This document shows positions 42,306 through 55,834 of a stretch of 64,000 nt of DNA, one piece after another. The notes below the pieces were generated by a model that worked only from the letters and a program-made list of their open reading frames with translations, did no database searches and was not told where the DNA came from. This DNA is from Hybos culiciformis (Eukaryota; Arthropoda; Insecta; Diptera; Hybotidae): contig OZ023273.1 in NCBI GenBank assembly GCA_964007475.1, forward strand, positions 40,983,525 to 41,047,524. The letters are read 5' to 3'. A program made the position numbers and the translations under genes. Within the stretch, counting starts at the first letter, position 1. The number at the start of each line of letters is the position of its first letter.

Positions 42306-44391
42306 GCTATTACTTTTACTATTAGTATTACTATTACTATTATAATGAAAATTATGTTGATTGACTAAAATTCTATTCAAATCTGTTGATTGTTCTTTAC
42401 CTGGAATATAAAATGTTGGTAAAAAACTTTGACTTGTATAAAATTTTGTTGTCAATTCTGATGGTAAATTAAAATTCTGTCCATATAACTTGGATGTATA
42501 TTTTTGTATTGCATTTTCCTGATTAAGTTTACTTGATGGAATCACATATGCAGTTGATGTTGTTGTCGCCGTTCCTGGTCCTATTGATGACAATGATTGT
42601 GATGATGGTGATGGTATATTATTTGATGTATTTTCTTCATATCCTTGATTATTTCCGCTTTTAGTTTGTAATGGTAAAAAATTTGTTGATGATTGCTTTT
42701 CTAAATTTTGTTGCAATTGTGAATTTTTTATTGTTCGATGATAATCGGGATTTTCATAATAAGTTTGTTGCTGTGGAAAATGATCACTGGCTGTAAATTT
42801 TTGAAAATTTTGTAAATTGTGTTGTTGATTTTGTTCTTGCTGTTGCTGTTGTTGTTGTCCTTTTCGTTCATCATAATAATTATAACTGGCATTTGTTGTC
42901 ACAAAAGTTCCAACAAAAAATAAAATAATTTTCTAAAAATATATGAGAAAATTTAGTTAAGAGAAAAAAACAAAAAAAAAAAACACATACATAAAAACAC
43001 AAAAATAGAAAATGAAATTATGAAAAAGTAATATAATATTGGAATTAGAATTTTCCATGTTAACAACTTATTTTACAGCTATAACATTTGTTCTTTCAAC
43101 TTATACAATATACATATTTTATTTTTATAATTAGTATTAATCACGATAGTGTTATATTAAAATTATGATTGTAAAATTTTCGAAATAAAGAAAATTGATT
43201 TGACGTTATTATTATTATTATTCGTTATTGTTATTTATAATATCTAATAAAAGAAAAATGAAATATTTCTGATTATTATTTATTTTTATTATGATTATTT
43301 GTAAATAATATTCAATAAATAAATTTATTGCATATAATAATTTTTCGAGTAATAAAATACTGATTATGTGAGTGGGACTCTGTAGATATAATCTTCATTC
43401 TTCGAATTATTAATTTTTTCCGTTGTTCAAAATTAATTTTAAAAAAAGGACTAAATATATTTTACATGTTAAAAAACTAAAACGATATTAATTTCTTTGT
43501 TAAATTTAATGACAAATTTTATTATGTTAAAAAGTTCGAACAAATTTTTGTGTTTATGTTTATGTATAGTAAGTACCTATATAAAAAAAAACACATAAAA
43601 TTAAAATATTTATATGAGAACATTATTGACATTTTCTTGAAAAGAAGAAAATAAATTTGATGATTGATTGATCACTATGTAGGTATATAAAAGTAAAATA
43701 AAATATTTAAGATCTTAACTGTATATATAATATAATTATGATTCCACTTGAGTTGTTTTTTTACTATATTCGTATACGCTAAATTCTCTATAATACATTA
43801 AACTATGAAATGGACGTACGTTCGGAAAAACATAGAGAATAGGGAACTAAATAATTCGTTTTTTATACAGTTTCTTAAAAAATGTGTGCATTTGACGTAA
43901 ATCTAATTATGTATATATCTAATTATACTGCTTCTATTCTAATCTTAAGATTATTTTCTTCGAATTTAGTTATATTTCTTCGAACATTATTTGTATTCCA
44001 ATTATTAAGTTTGTGTTTTTTTTTTTCAGTTTTCTTGTCAATATTTAATCCCATATCCTTTTTCGTAATCAATCAGTTGATTTTTAAAATTTTATTTTTA
44101 TTTTTGTTAATTTATAGGACTTTGATTTGCATATCCCATTTTAATGCATTTATTTCAACAAATTAAAAAAAATACTACTAAGTTGATTACTTCTTTAATT
44201 GCTTAATTTTTTATTCAACTTTATTTTTGCTCATCAAAAATTTAATTCTATATTTTTTTTTTTTTATCTTTTTATTTTTTTTTTCTTTTTCATTCAATTT
44301 TAATTATGACTTTTGCACTTTCTGTTTACAAATAAATAAAAAAAAAATTAAAACAGTGTCCTTTTTTTTGTGAACTTACAATAATTTTCAT
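40288..44391 (-). CDS. Secreted Gln/Asn/Pro-rich protein with C-terminal VPV-type repeats (Vajk-like, three exons)
   Basis: Proposed minus-strand exons are 44391-44380 (12 nt, Met-Lys-Ile-Ile), 42932-41866 and 41410-40288. All have GT-AG ends (GTAAGT and GTATGT donors, TTTTTAG and TTTCAG acceptors) and phases agree, giving 733 residues plus stop. The first two exons join to a signal peptide (MKII + KIILFFVGTFVTTNA). Residues about 30-36 are poly-Gln, about 212-226 poly-Asn followed by an acidic DDDDSDD run. Residues 601-709 are Pro/Val/Ile/Lys repeats (HVPVKRPV, VPVPVEKKVPYTVEK). The tail is His/Tyr-rich. I see no Cys and no Trp. Such VPV/VEK repeats are found in insect cuticle-associated families such as Vajk, so an extracellular matrix or cuticle role is inferred, not shown. 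The exon 1 assignment rests on splice fit alone. Confidence 0.82.
42263..42307 (-). repeat. Coding (AAT)n microsatellite (poly-Asn)
   Basis: About 13 AAT (Asn) codons in a row within exon 2 of the minus-strand gene, followed by GAT codons giving an acidic run. It stays in frame and is likely length-polymorphic. Confidence 0.85.
42933..44379 (-). other. First intron of the minus-strand gene
   Basis: 1,447 nt from GTAAGT (descending from 44379) to TTTTTAG (ending 42933). AT-rich, with ATT repeats near 43210; nothing else recognised. An open frame on the plus strand at 43882-44166 is Phe/Leu-rich and looks random. Confidence 0.7.
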
Positions 44392-45724
44392 TGTACACAG
44401 AAAAGTGAAACAAGTGTCAGTCAGTGTGATGTTTTAAAAACAAAAATAAACAAATAAATAATATTGCATACAAATTATATGTACATGTATATTTTTTCAG
44501 TTCCTTTTGTAGTTATTATTATTATTATTATTATTATAATGTTTTTATTAATTTTTATCAATTCAATTTAAATTTATAATTTAATGCAGATATTATCAAT
44601 TGAGAATGCAAATAATTAATGACAATTTATTATAATATTCCAATGCAATTTATATACTTTCTTTCTTTTTGTTTTTCTTTTCTACGAGCCATCAAATTAA
44701 ATGTCTTTTTAGAAAAATGAAAAGTTATGAAAATTAGATGAAAAATAATGAAAATAAAATACAAAAAAAAAACAAATTTAAGAAAAAATAAACACAGTAT
44801 GTGATAATCGCATAGCACATAAAAGTGACAACATAACGATAAATTCACAAAGCAAATATAGAAATATGAAACTTTATTAACGTAATAATATTTAAAAGAA
44901 AATATGAACAAAAGTGAAGGTGAAAAATTATGAAATATTTTAAAGTTCATGGAAAAATCAGAATTATTCGTTTCGAATTACATAAATGATGAAAATATGA
45001 ATATACATTTTAAGAAATTATATTTATAGCATATTTTATATATATAAATGTGTATGAAGTCAATTTTTCTTTTTATAGTGTAGAAATAATCAAATAATAT
45101 CTATTTGCGATAATAAAATTGTCTTTTAACTGACTTGACTCCTAATTAAAAAAATGCATAAATTAAATTGATGCGCAATAGTTTTCAGTAGCTTTATTTC
45201 ATGGCTCTCTGAGGGCGTTATGAAGAATAATTGATACAATTTTTTTTCTAGAAAACTGAAACACTCGATTTGTAATTACTTTAAATATTAAGTTTTATTT
45301 TTTCAAATAGTATTTATCTATCTATATTTTTATACAAAAGGTCTTAAAAGCTAATTAATTATGTTCATTATAATTAAAAAACACTTAATTTTAAATATAA
45401 TTGAATCATTGTTTGCAATAAGTTTTTAATTTTGACCACAAAGAATTATTGTTTTTTTTATATCAGAAATATACAAAAACAAAATTAATTAGAACAGAAA
45501 AAATGCTGTGTTTGATTTATGCTGAATTAAAATTTATAGATAGTTGATTCAGCACCACATAATATAACTATGTAAAGATTATAATTTTTTGTATGAATAA
45601 TATTTTAATTTTTTTTTGTCGCAATACCGAACTAAAGTGAGCTAAATAAAATGATTGAAATTATTAAAAACAAATCAATGATCTAAAATAAAATTTAGAA
45701 AAAAATATATATATATAGAACAGT

Positions 45725-45755
<31 letters not shown>

Positions 45756-47739
45756 CCTCATAAACGAAGTAAGAGGCTAGTTTTCAGCATTTCGGCTTTG
45801 GATACTTAAATTTTAAGATACCTTGGTCACAATCAGAGGCTGAATATATATTTTTCCTTTAATATCATTATACCAATGCCATTTAGACGTACTACACCAT
45901 ATATGAGTCCGTAAATCCAGACCCTAGCCCGAATTTTTTTTAAGTTCCTCTAATTGACATCTATCTACCCAATGCACTAATATAAGAAAACAAATATAAA
46001 AATTTTCAACGAAATCCAGACCCCACTCCCAATCCTTGTGATTTATGCAAATATATAGTCCGTTTTTTCATTTGTGATGGAAAACGGTCTAAAAAACAAT
46101 ATCTATCTTAATTAAATATTTAGTCAGTGAACAAAAAAAATTCTAACCCGTTCTTCAGTCAAAACAGAGTGACAGAATAAAAATATTAATCAGTAGTTCA
46201 TCCAAGCTTACAAAACACGAAACGTATTAATTTAATTTTAAATAAATGAAGTTGAAAAAAGAAAAAAAATTAAACAATGTTAAACATATCATGGCCAAAT
46301 GGTCATCAACCTGTTACTTTTATGGAAAACCAAAAAAAATCACCAAACGTTGCTGGCATATACCTTTAACGACCTTTAGTACACTTTTGTTATTTATTTC
46401 TCATTTCTTTCTAAATTAACATTTTCTTCTGCATTACATTTTTGCATTTTATTATTCACGTTACATTGTTTTTTCCCTTGGAACTTTATGTTTTCATTGC
46501 TGGATTTTTATAAATTGCACAAAATTCTTGTTTTGACTTTGAACTCAAAACAAAAAGTTAAACAAATTTATTTATAGTGTGTATTAATAAAAGTAGGTAT
46601 ATTATAGGTATGTAGTTTTATCCCATCCTTTTAACTATTGAAATCTTAGCCATGAAATCGAAAACTAATCAAGATAGATCCTTCAAAAATTATTAAAAAA
46701 GTTCATAAGCCCAATCCAAATAATTTTTGAAAGTATAGATATACACAGTAAACTTAGTCCATTGTATAGATTATTAACAGCAGGATATAAACTCATTTAA
46801 CTTTGTATTTTAATTCAAAAAAAACTACAGCTTTTTGATCTACTGTCAGTAGAGGTTTAAAATTATGTCAAAAAATTGAATAGTTAATGGTGATTATAAC
46901 TAAAAAAAAAGATAAATTTTAACCACTATAAATGTGCTGTATAATGCACATAACTTTTTTTTGGTTTAAGTTACAATTTTCAATATTTTTCTTTTTTGTG
47001 GTATTACACTTTCATTGATCAAATTGCATTTTTGATAAAAAAAAAAATTTCTTTTTCCATTTCAGTTAAGTAGATTCCTCTATGCAATTAGATACTATCT
47101 CTTTTATAAAAGAAGCATAAAAAATCGTGAAATTTCTGAATCAGTCCCTTGCCAATTTTTTTTTGTACAAAAAGTATTTAAAAAGTTATTGTTAAATAGA
47201 AAATTTTCGGATTTTAAACACCTGGAATTACAATTTACAACCTATTATAAAATTGTTATTTATACTATTATTACATCAGTTTATGAATATATCTCATAGA
47301 ATTACATGTTATTTTTGCCAAGTAAAAGGAAATACTTATAACAAATTTATTGAATGAAAGTATTATTTTTTTTTCTTTATATAACTTTCAAATTATATAA
47401 TTTTCAATTAAATATTTTGAAATTTTTCATACTTTATATAAGTAAAGCCAATGTTGATCAAATTAGCTTAATTTTTACTAAATTGATTAACTTTTTAGAT
47501 AGTTCAATGTCATAATACAGAAGATATTTCATCTATATATTTAAAAAATATATTGATTAACATAGTTATATATAGAGTTCAAGAAGCGAAATAAGTTCTT
47601 CAATTTCAAAACTGATTACTAGATAGATTGTATGTATTCCAATTTTTCTTTTCCAAGTCCCAAACTGAAGTTATATAAAGAAAAGTGACAGTGGATTTAA
47701 GCAAATTGTAGTTTTTTTTGACAGAGTTGATGAAATGGT
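44392..47739. other. Upstream flank of the minus-strand gene and AT-rich DNA
   Basis: Should contain the promoter and 5'UTR of the minus-strand gene. An (ATT)n tract lies at 44513-44537 and (TA)n at about 45726-45752. A pocket of more balanced composition at about 45765-46070 has no recognisable family. Confidence 0.5.
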
Positions 47740-48130
47740 GTTTAAATTAACGTAGTTGTATATCTAAAGCTGGAGATATTTTCTTACGAATATGAGGATA
47801 TAATAGATCCTAGAGAGATTATTAGAGATAAAAAACCAAGAAATTTGGCATCATCACTCTCAGTTATAATGTTGCCTTTCAACAACATGACGCACATTGC
47901 TAGCTTTTCTCACCGTTGGCTTGTTTTGCTTACATTTAGTTTGAGCTGGTTCAATTGATTAATGAGATAAAAAAGTCAGGGTAAAACAGCGTAGTATCAT
48001 CAGCGAATAACTTCAGACTACCATTCAAGCCATATTGCCAGAGGATTTTGATGAAAAGTCGGAAAACTGGGAAAACTGGGAAGGCCGCAGGACATTACCC
48101 TGTGGAATCCCATGGCATATGGATCTGGTA
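47740..48130 (-). pseudogene. LINE reverse-transcriptase relic
   Basis: On the minus strand 48110-48091 reads GIPQGNVL, matching the conserved G(I/V)PQGSVLGP of non-LTR reverse transcriptases. About 85 bp further on 48007-47996 reads FADD in the context LFADDTTLFYPD, the catalytic YADD/FADD box. The two are in different frames. Further down, AKFLGF with following hydrophobic residues fits the downstream KFLG motif, and several in-frame stops interrupt it. It is an old inactive fragment. Its clade cannot be told, and it is too far diverged and separate in domain to link it with the LINE at 38.8 kb. Confidence 0.7.
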
Positions 48131-51100
48131 TATTTGTTATTGTGTAGAATTAGTTATATACCTGATCTGATGTTGAAATCAAACATTTAGAAGTAAATGT
48201 TTCTAAAGCAAAGCTTCTGAAACTCCTTTGCATGAAAAGACTGACTCAAAATAATAATAAATAATAATAATAATATTATTATTAATGATAAAAAAAAAAT
48301 GTGCAAAAAAATACACACAAATTTTTTTTATTTTATTGAGCATAATTGAGATAATTATTATTGATTTTTCATTTGAATGGCATTATAAGAATATTTAGAA
48401 AATAACTTAAAAAACTCATTAAGAGTTAAAGTTTTTTTTATGAGTATAGAATTTTATCTGAATTGTCCACAGATTTCATTACACCTCCCCCAACCACAAG
48501 TCAAACAAATTTTTATAATTTTCTCATTTTTCAATTTGTGTTCCAAATTATTATTATTTCTATTTTTTTTTTCTTTTTTTTCAAAACATCCTCTTTACAT
48601 TCTTATTTTGCAAACAATAATTGAAAAATCTTTAATTGGCAGTTTAAAATGCTTTTCATTTTGCTATTTTCCTTTCCATTTTAACTTGTTTTATCATTAA
48701 AATAAATATAGGGAAAACTTCATACAACATCAGTGATGTTTTGAATTCCAAGCATAGTTGCAGAGAAAAAAAAAGATTCAACATGAAAAAAGGATTTGCA
48801 TACTTTCCAGGATAACTTATTTCATTTGACTTTCGTTCAAGACCGAAAAAAAAAGTCAATTTTTATTCTGGTATTTTTTTTTTATTTTTTTTATTCACAT
48901 CCTCTTTAGAAATTAAAACATAATATGATTATGCAAAACTTATGGCAAATTCTATATTGGACAAAAGTCTATTTTGGACTAAGAGTGAAAAAAAAATATA
49001 TTTCCCTAATTTTTTTTTTTTTTTGCTTTCAAATAACACAAATTGGCATTTTTTTTTATTCTGGGGGAAAATGGAACAACATTTGAAAAATCTATAAAAA
49101 TTTTACCCCCGTATATATGTATATAAAATGTTTTTACTGGAACAACATAAAGTCTATATTCAATAACAACAAAATATACGCAAAAATAACGTAAAAAGCT
49201 GCAAATTCAATAGAATTGTACAAAAATACGTACTCCTCTTTCTTATCATTATAATTTTCGAATGTTAATGAATTGACAAGCAAATGACATATTTAAATAT
49301 TGATGTACACATAAAAGGAAACATATATTTTATAAGCTTGAGCTTTAATAAAAAAAAATATATGTATATAAGACTATAAGGTATTTAAATATGGAATACC
49401 TCTATAAATCTCAAATCTAAGTGCATAGTTTTGTTTTTAACAAATTTGGAAAAAATTTTCTATTTATAATATACATTATGCGAGAGTGAGCTAGGTAAAC
49501 TTTAATTTTTATATACATTTATTAAAAAAGTATTAACATTTACTATAAATATATTCTTTATTTTTATTTACCTTGTGCTTTTATGGTTTACTATTTTCGA
49601 GACACCTGCAATTTTTCCATTTTGTTTCCAATTTGAATAATAAATTACTAATTCAAGTTTCCCTTAAGTATAAAAAATCAGTAATTAGTTGATTTGAAAT
49701 CTGTGTAAACGGTGTAAACATTTAATCTACAAGGATTGTACATAAATTTCATATAAATCAAAAAATTATATTATATTCTACATATTTATGTAAATACGTA
49801 GTAGGTATACATGTTAAAAATAAGAATAAAAATTTACTCAATCCCAATGTAATCGTAAAATTTACTACATTTATAACGTATAATGTTGTTATTATCAGTG
49901 AAGTGTAAATGGATTTAACACATCTCACGTTAAATTCGTAATGTGTTTATGATAAGAATTAAAAAAATTATTCACACATTTTAATTTCAATGTGATAATT
50001 ACATATAAAATTTATACAAGAAAAAATTTTCGTTATTTTAGAAGAAAAATTCATTTCCTAGAAATTTAAGCACATTCTGTACATATAATTAAAATTTTTG
50101 CAAAAAAAAATTGAAATTTTTTAAAAACATTAAAAAAGCGAATTGTACCCTACAAATTTTTGTATATAACAAATAAAGATTTAAAATTTAAGGAACAATA
50201 TTTCAAGTTGACAGTTCTTTAATTTTTAATATTATTTAATTATTATTTAATATTATTATTACAATATTATTAAAAATTATTTAATCTTTATCTATATATA
50301 CTATATATAGAGATACAAGGATATTGCGCTGTCATTTTGTGTTTGTAAAAAAATATTTGAAGATTCACATTCAACCTTTTATAATTATAATTATTATGAT
50401 GTGCCAAATACATAGTTTAATTTTAATTAAATTTCTAAAAATTTTGAGCTTTTCATCAGAAATATTTATTTATATCGTATATATTTATTTGTTTTGTACA
50501 TCATTTATTTCTATCAAAGTATTTTCTTAACATATTAATATTCTTAAAATCAAAAATAATTAAACTAACATGTGCATTGTACATATCAGGTAAAATGAAA
50601 ATTCTTATAAAAAACCCAATTTTCAAAGAAAGATCTGTTTTTGTTTTCTGAAAATATTACGATAATATATTGAAAATCTATCATCTTACATTTATTAAGA
50701 ATCTACGGAATTCATATATTTATACATTATTGTATATCTTAATGACGGCTTCTATGTGTTCATAACCGAAATATAAAGAGTCGGAATTGCATTAGTCGGT
50801 GGCGATGAATAGTCCCACAATTGCGTAGGAGATTGGGAGTCGGAGAACCTGGTTGCAACTTCTTAAACCAAGATCATTATCATTTCATAATTGTTGTAAG
50901 TTTTGAGTTTAATCTAATTTTGTGATGTTTTATAATGCTTTACAAGTTCAAGTCATGTGCCATTAAAGACTTTTGTAATACATCTCATTTCTGAATATGC
51001 TTACAATATTGTGGCTAACTTGAATAACTAGTGTATTTATAAATTTAATTTATTATGTGTCAATAGTTTTACATTTAATTTCAATTCGATTAAAATTTTT

Positions 51101-54100
51101 TCAATTAAAACTTTTTTTCACATTAAATTAATTTTAATTTTTTTTTTATAATTTTATTCAATCATTGATGTAAAACAATTTTTCAATAAATATTTTTCAA
51201 TCAAAGAAAAAAATCATTAAAATTGCTAACCACAATTTTTTTTTTTTAAATTAAAAAGTATATATATTATATTATTACATACATACTACTATTTACTTTA
51301 TTGTCATTTTAAAAATTAAGGACTTTTATTTTTCTATTAACACCACACATTCATTTATAAAAAATAATCAAGTAAAAATTAACCAAATTAGTAAACAATT
51401 ATTGTTTCTTTTCTTTCGTTCTCGTTTTTTGATGTATATAGTATGATTTGATAGTATGATAGTATGATTTCTGTAACTTAGTTCTAACAAAAAATTTATG
51501 TATAGAAAGAAAAAAGAGTGCTCTTTTTCAAGATTAATTGGCATTTTTAAGCGATTTTCCTATTATAATCCAAATAAATTCATAGCCTACGATTAAATGA
51601 TTAAATGTGACATCAAAAATAATTAAAAAAAACAACAACTTATATTTTCATCTGACAGACAAAAAAAAACTAATGATCGTTTTAAATGTTAAGATTAAGA
51701 AATAACTTATGTTTTAATTTAATTAAAAATTATTAAAAAATATATATATAAATTGATTTATACATTAAATTTTCTTTCAAAAATTTAATTAAAATGTATG
51801 GTGTGTTACCAGGAAAACAATTAGTTTTTAAAACAATTATTGAAAACTTTAAGCAAAATACAACGAACCTAAAAGTAAACATAAAAAAAAAACCTAATCT
51901 TTTTATGCTAAACTTTAATAATTTCAAATAGAAAATATAAATCTATATAATATTTTATTTTGTTCAGATGCACCAATGAAGCATAAATTTTGATTCATAT
52001 TTTATTGCAAATTTATTTTTTTTTTTTAATATATACAGAAAAAAAAGTATAATATATAGAAAATTTATAGCATAAAGTTTATGCACATAAAATTACAAAA
52101 ATTTTTGGGGAGCCACTTATAAAGTTTCTAAAAAATATTAATAAAGTTTTTGCAAAGTTTTCAATTTTTGTTAATTTATTATTATGCTAGATACCTAAAG
52201 TATTTTTACAGAATATTAATGTCCTTTTGAAAGATACATAGAGTTTTCCATACCTTATTTTGTTGTTCTAATAATAATAATAATGATACTGTAGACATGG
52301 AAAATAATATATGTAAAATATGTCATGGACTTAAATAATGTCTTAAGGTGAAGAATTTTGTTCTTTTAATTTTGTTCTCTATGGAATAATTTTATTCAGT
52401 AGACAAAAAAAAAATAAATAAAACAGTCAAGCTACTTTAAACACTATTTTTTTTAATTATTATTATTAACAGATGGAAGATCAAAACATTTCTCATTTTT
52501 ATTAACAATCTACTATATCTTTTTAATTATAAAGTGAATCTTAAAATTTTTTAATTAACTTTTACATTTGATCAGGAGACTGTGAATACGCTTTTCAAGA
52601 ATGGTCACCCATTTTTTCAATTGACTGATTTGAAGCAATATCCATGTCAGAACCACACAGTCTTGCTACTGGTATTACTTTTTTTTTAAATTAGCACTTA
52701 ATTTTAAACCTTACCTAAACCGGAGGAAGTGTAGATTGTAGAGTGTGCATCATTGTGATTGATTTTTTTTTGAACATAGTTCTAGTTCAACCTTGATAAG
52801 GAAATGTAAAATTCACATTGTGTCCGAAGGTGATTCGTATCTGTGAGGATTTTGATTTTGATCTCAAATTTAAAATAATTTTTATAACTATATGAAATAC
52901 CAATTCTGACTCAGATTTCAGATCGAGAATTTACAATGTTAATCTAACGAAATGAACGTAAATTGATTTTGAGACTTGCTTTAAACGAGAATTATATCCA
53001 AACTTACTTCTAGGTATATATGGTGATCAAAACTTAAGGAAATAAAAAAAATTAATCAAACTACATTACATTTACACTACATTTACAATATAATTTTTGA
53101 ATTTGTACTTCAATTATGAAATCAATCAAAAAAAAAAAAAATATTCATAATTGGAATTCCTTTTTTTTCTAAAAGATGAAAACAAATATGTTTGTATGTA
53201 ATACGACCAATTTATTTATTTGTATACAAACAATTTTGATTAAAAAATAAAGTGAATTAATTTTTCCCTAGTCTATTTATATGTTTTATAAAATCGCCCA
53301 TACATTTTGGTTTATACATAAATGTTCTGTTGTATATACATATTTGTGGAAAAAAATCAAAATTTTCATTTCATATAATTGATTTGAACAAAAAAAAAAA
53401 AATAATTTCCTTTCTGAACAAATTTCTATTCAAATATTAACCTAAAATAAGAAATTTAAATTTAAACGTATCTGTATATATAGTATACCTAAATCAAAGA
53501 GTACCAAGCATTTATGGACTATCTATATATGCAATAGAAATTTTATAATTTGATGTTCGCCATAAAAGTCAAGCAAAAATTTGATAAAAATCTGTGTTCG
53601 TTTTAGAAAAACAATTTCCTACTATTTAATATACGAAATTTCGATATTATATTTTAAGATAGGCATTTAGAAGTTTGCATCGTTTTAAGCTGAGAATTAT
53701 AGTTTAGAATTAAAATTAAAATTTGTTTTATTCATTTTCAAAAGTATTAAGAGCAATATTATTTTAAAACCAGCATAAATATACATATAACATTGCCGGT
53801 ATTAATTTAAAAAATAAATCTTTTTTATTAGAAATAAATAATCAACTCAACCTTTTTTTTTTTATTTTTAGATAATAAATATTCACATAATGTTTTCCAC
53901 TTTTTGTACATACATACATATATATTTTCTTACCTAACTAAAAATATGTGTACATATTGTGTATTAATATATATAAAAAATTTATTAAATAATATAAATA
54001 TGTACAAGCTTCAATTAATATGAGATTGGTATACATTTTGAAAAACAAAAAATAATTTAAATTGAATAAATTTTCAAACAACTACAATGTTTAAATAAAT

Positions 54101-55110
54101 TATTTAATTAAAATTTAATTCATTTATGAATTATTTTTGTATAGATAATACATTTTAAAACCTGTAAAAAAAATATTTTTTTTTATATGTACAATTGAAT
54201 GACATAAAATAATGTACATAGTTTTATTTATAAAATATATAATTATAACTATATAATATAAATAAATATATCAAATTTAATTGCAAATCATGTCAATTTT
54301 AAAAATATTATAATGAATTCCAATCAACAGACACTACGGTTAACCACTTAAATCATATAGAAAGTTATTGATTCTGTCCTAAACTGATATTAATTTCAAT
54401 AAAATTTGAATTAAATATACACCATTGTGTCAATAAATTTAATACTAAACAAAATATTTGCAAAATTATTTTTTGATTTTTTTTTTTTTTCAAAGGAAAG
54501 AATATAGTATCCATAACAACAAATTTAGAAAATTTAATTTAATAAAATAAATTAAATATAAAGTCATTGTTAAATTATTGTCGAAGCTTTTTAATTATAT
54601 CTAATTTTCAAATGCACTGAACGTGCATTTTAATTAATATAATTAAAAAAAATGTATAAACAAAATGATAAGAAATAAAATATCGCACATACGGTTTAGT
54701 TTGTATAGCTAAATTTCATTATTTCAAAAGGTAATAATTATATAGTCATATAGTAGAAACATTAAATGTACATGTACTTGGATACATATGAAAATTATTT
54801 TGTTTTGATTTTAGATTTGTAATGACAAGAATTTGAAATTCAATCGAACTACTGACATATTATTTGTGTTTTATATCATGTTAATTAATTATTGTTGATA
54901 AAATAAATCATTATTGAATACATTATACAACCCAAGTTCTATGTAACTATGTTTTAAGTATACATGTGTAAACAAAAAGAACATAAACAACATTTTCGTA
55001 AAAGTCAAATATTCAAAAAATGAAACCGATGATTTAGATATGATGTATGCTTATATAACTAAAACAATTCCTAAATTATATTTTATTTCTATATTTAAAG
55101 AAATTATACT
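48131..55110. other. AT-rich gene desert
   Basis: Nearly 7 kb with no supported gene. Contains poly-A/T and (AAT)n (48249-48275) tracts and small local duplications (51440-51470). Balanced-composition pockets near 50770-50860 and 52560-52680 show no recognisable coding. Confidence 0.5.
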
Positions 55111-55834
55111 ATAACTTTTAAATTTCAAAATGATAATAGTAAACTTCAATATTATAACAGTGAAATTCAAAATGGAATAATAAATATCAATATAAGAATG
55201 GTAAATATGAAAATATGACAATTTTTAATTTTTATAAACAATTTTTAATTTTTATAAATAAATTTTAATTTGAAGCAATTGATATAGGTATTACAAATTT
55301 TTTAAATATTTTTTTTAATAATTTAATTTAAATTCACCAGTAACTTTCCCTTATAATTAATTGTAATTTCTACTATTAAGAATATTTTTTAGCAATTTCC
55401 TTGATAGTTCTATTTTTACATAACTTTTCATCACACACCAAATACTTTCAATGGCGTTAAACATTAGACTATAGGGTGCAATTCTAAGTATCCTATCATT
55501 ATCCTGTAAAACTTCTTTAATTTTACTGTGACAAGGTACATTTACAATGACCATAACAATGGGTGAACCGTATCTTTGAAAAGACAGGTCTACATCCACT
55601 TTTTTTGCTTATGTAGCCTATGCAACATGAACATTAGAACTTTTCGAACCGACTACTCTAGTAGTACATCTCGTTGACTGCATTTGAATTTTATTATTCT
55701 CATATTCAATTTTACTATTCTCGTATTGAAATTTACAATTCTTATATTGAAATTTACTATTCCACTTTAAAGTTAACTACTCTGATATTGAGGTTTAAAA
55801 TTACGATTCTCGTTTTGAAATTAAAAAGGTATAC
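55111..55834 (-). mobile_element. Tc1/IS630-like transposon relic with inverted subrepeat arms
   Basis: A transposase fragment lies between a left array (about 55120-55220, five units) and a right array (about 55682-55825, seven units). The units are about 20-21 bp (aatagtaaatttcaatata type) and run in opposite orientation in the two arrays. The outermost arms also pair (acttttaaatttcaaaa on the left against its inverse on the right). The whole is about 720 bp, internally deleted. Target duplication is not clear. Confidence 0.65.
55357..55599 (-). pseudogene. DDE transposase C-terminal fragment (Tc1/IS630-like)
   Basis: The minus-strand frame carries VNVPCHS, then IAPYSLMFNAIESIW and MKSYVK. 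This is the family pattern of DNAPCHS ... LAPYSPMLNPIENIW in DDE_3-type transposases. The Glu of the triad (AIES) remains. The second Asp, expected before N in this motif, is Val, so the enzyme would be inactive. Only about 80 residues survive, lacking the N-terminal DNA-binding domain and first Asp. Confidence 0.7.

Noticed and set aside
43882..44166. 94-codon plus-strand frame considered as a membrane protein
   Set aside because: It lies inside the first intron of the minus-strand gene, is dominated by Phe/Leu/Ile from T-rich DNA, and has no supporting signals.
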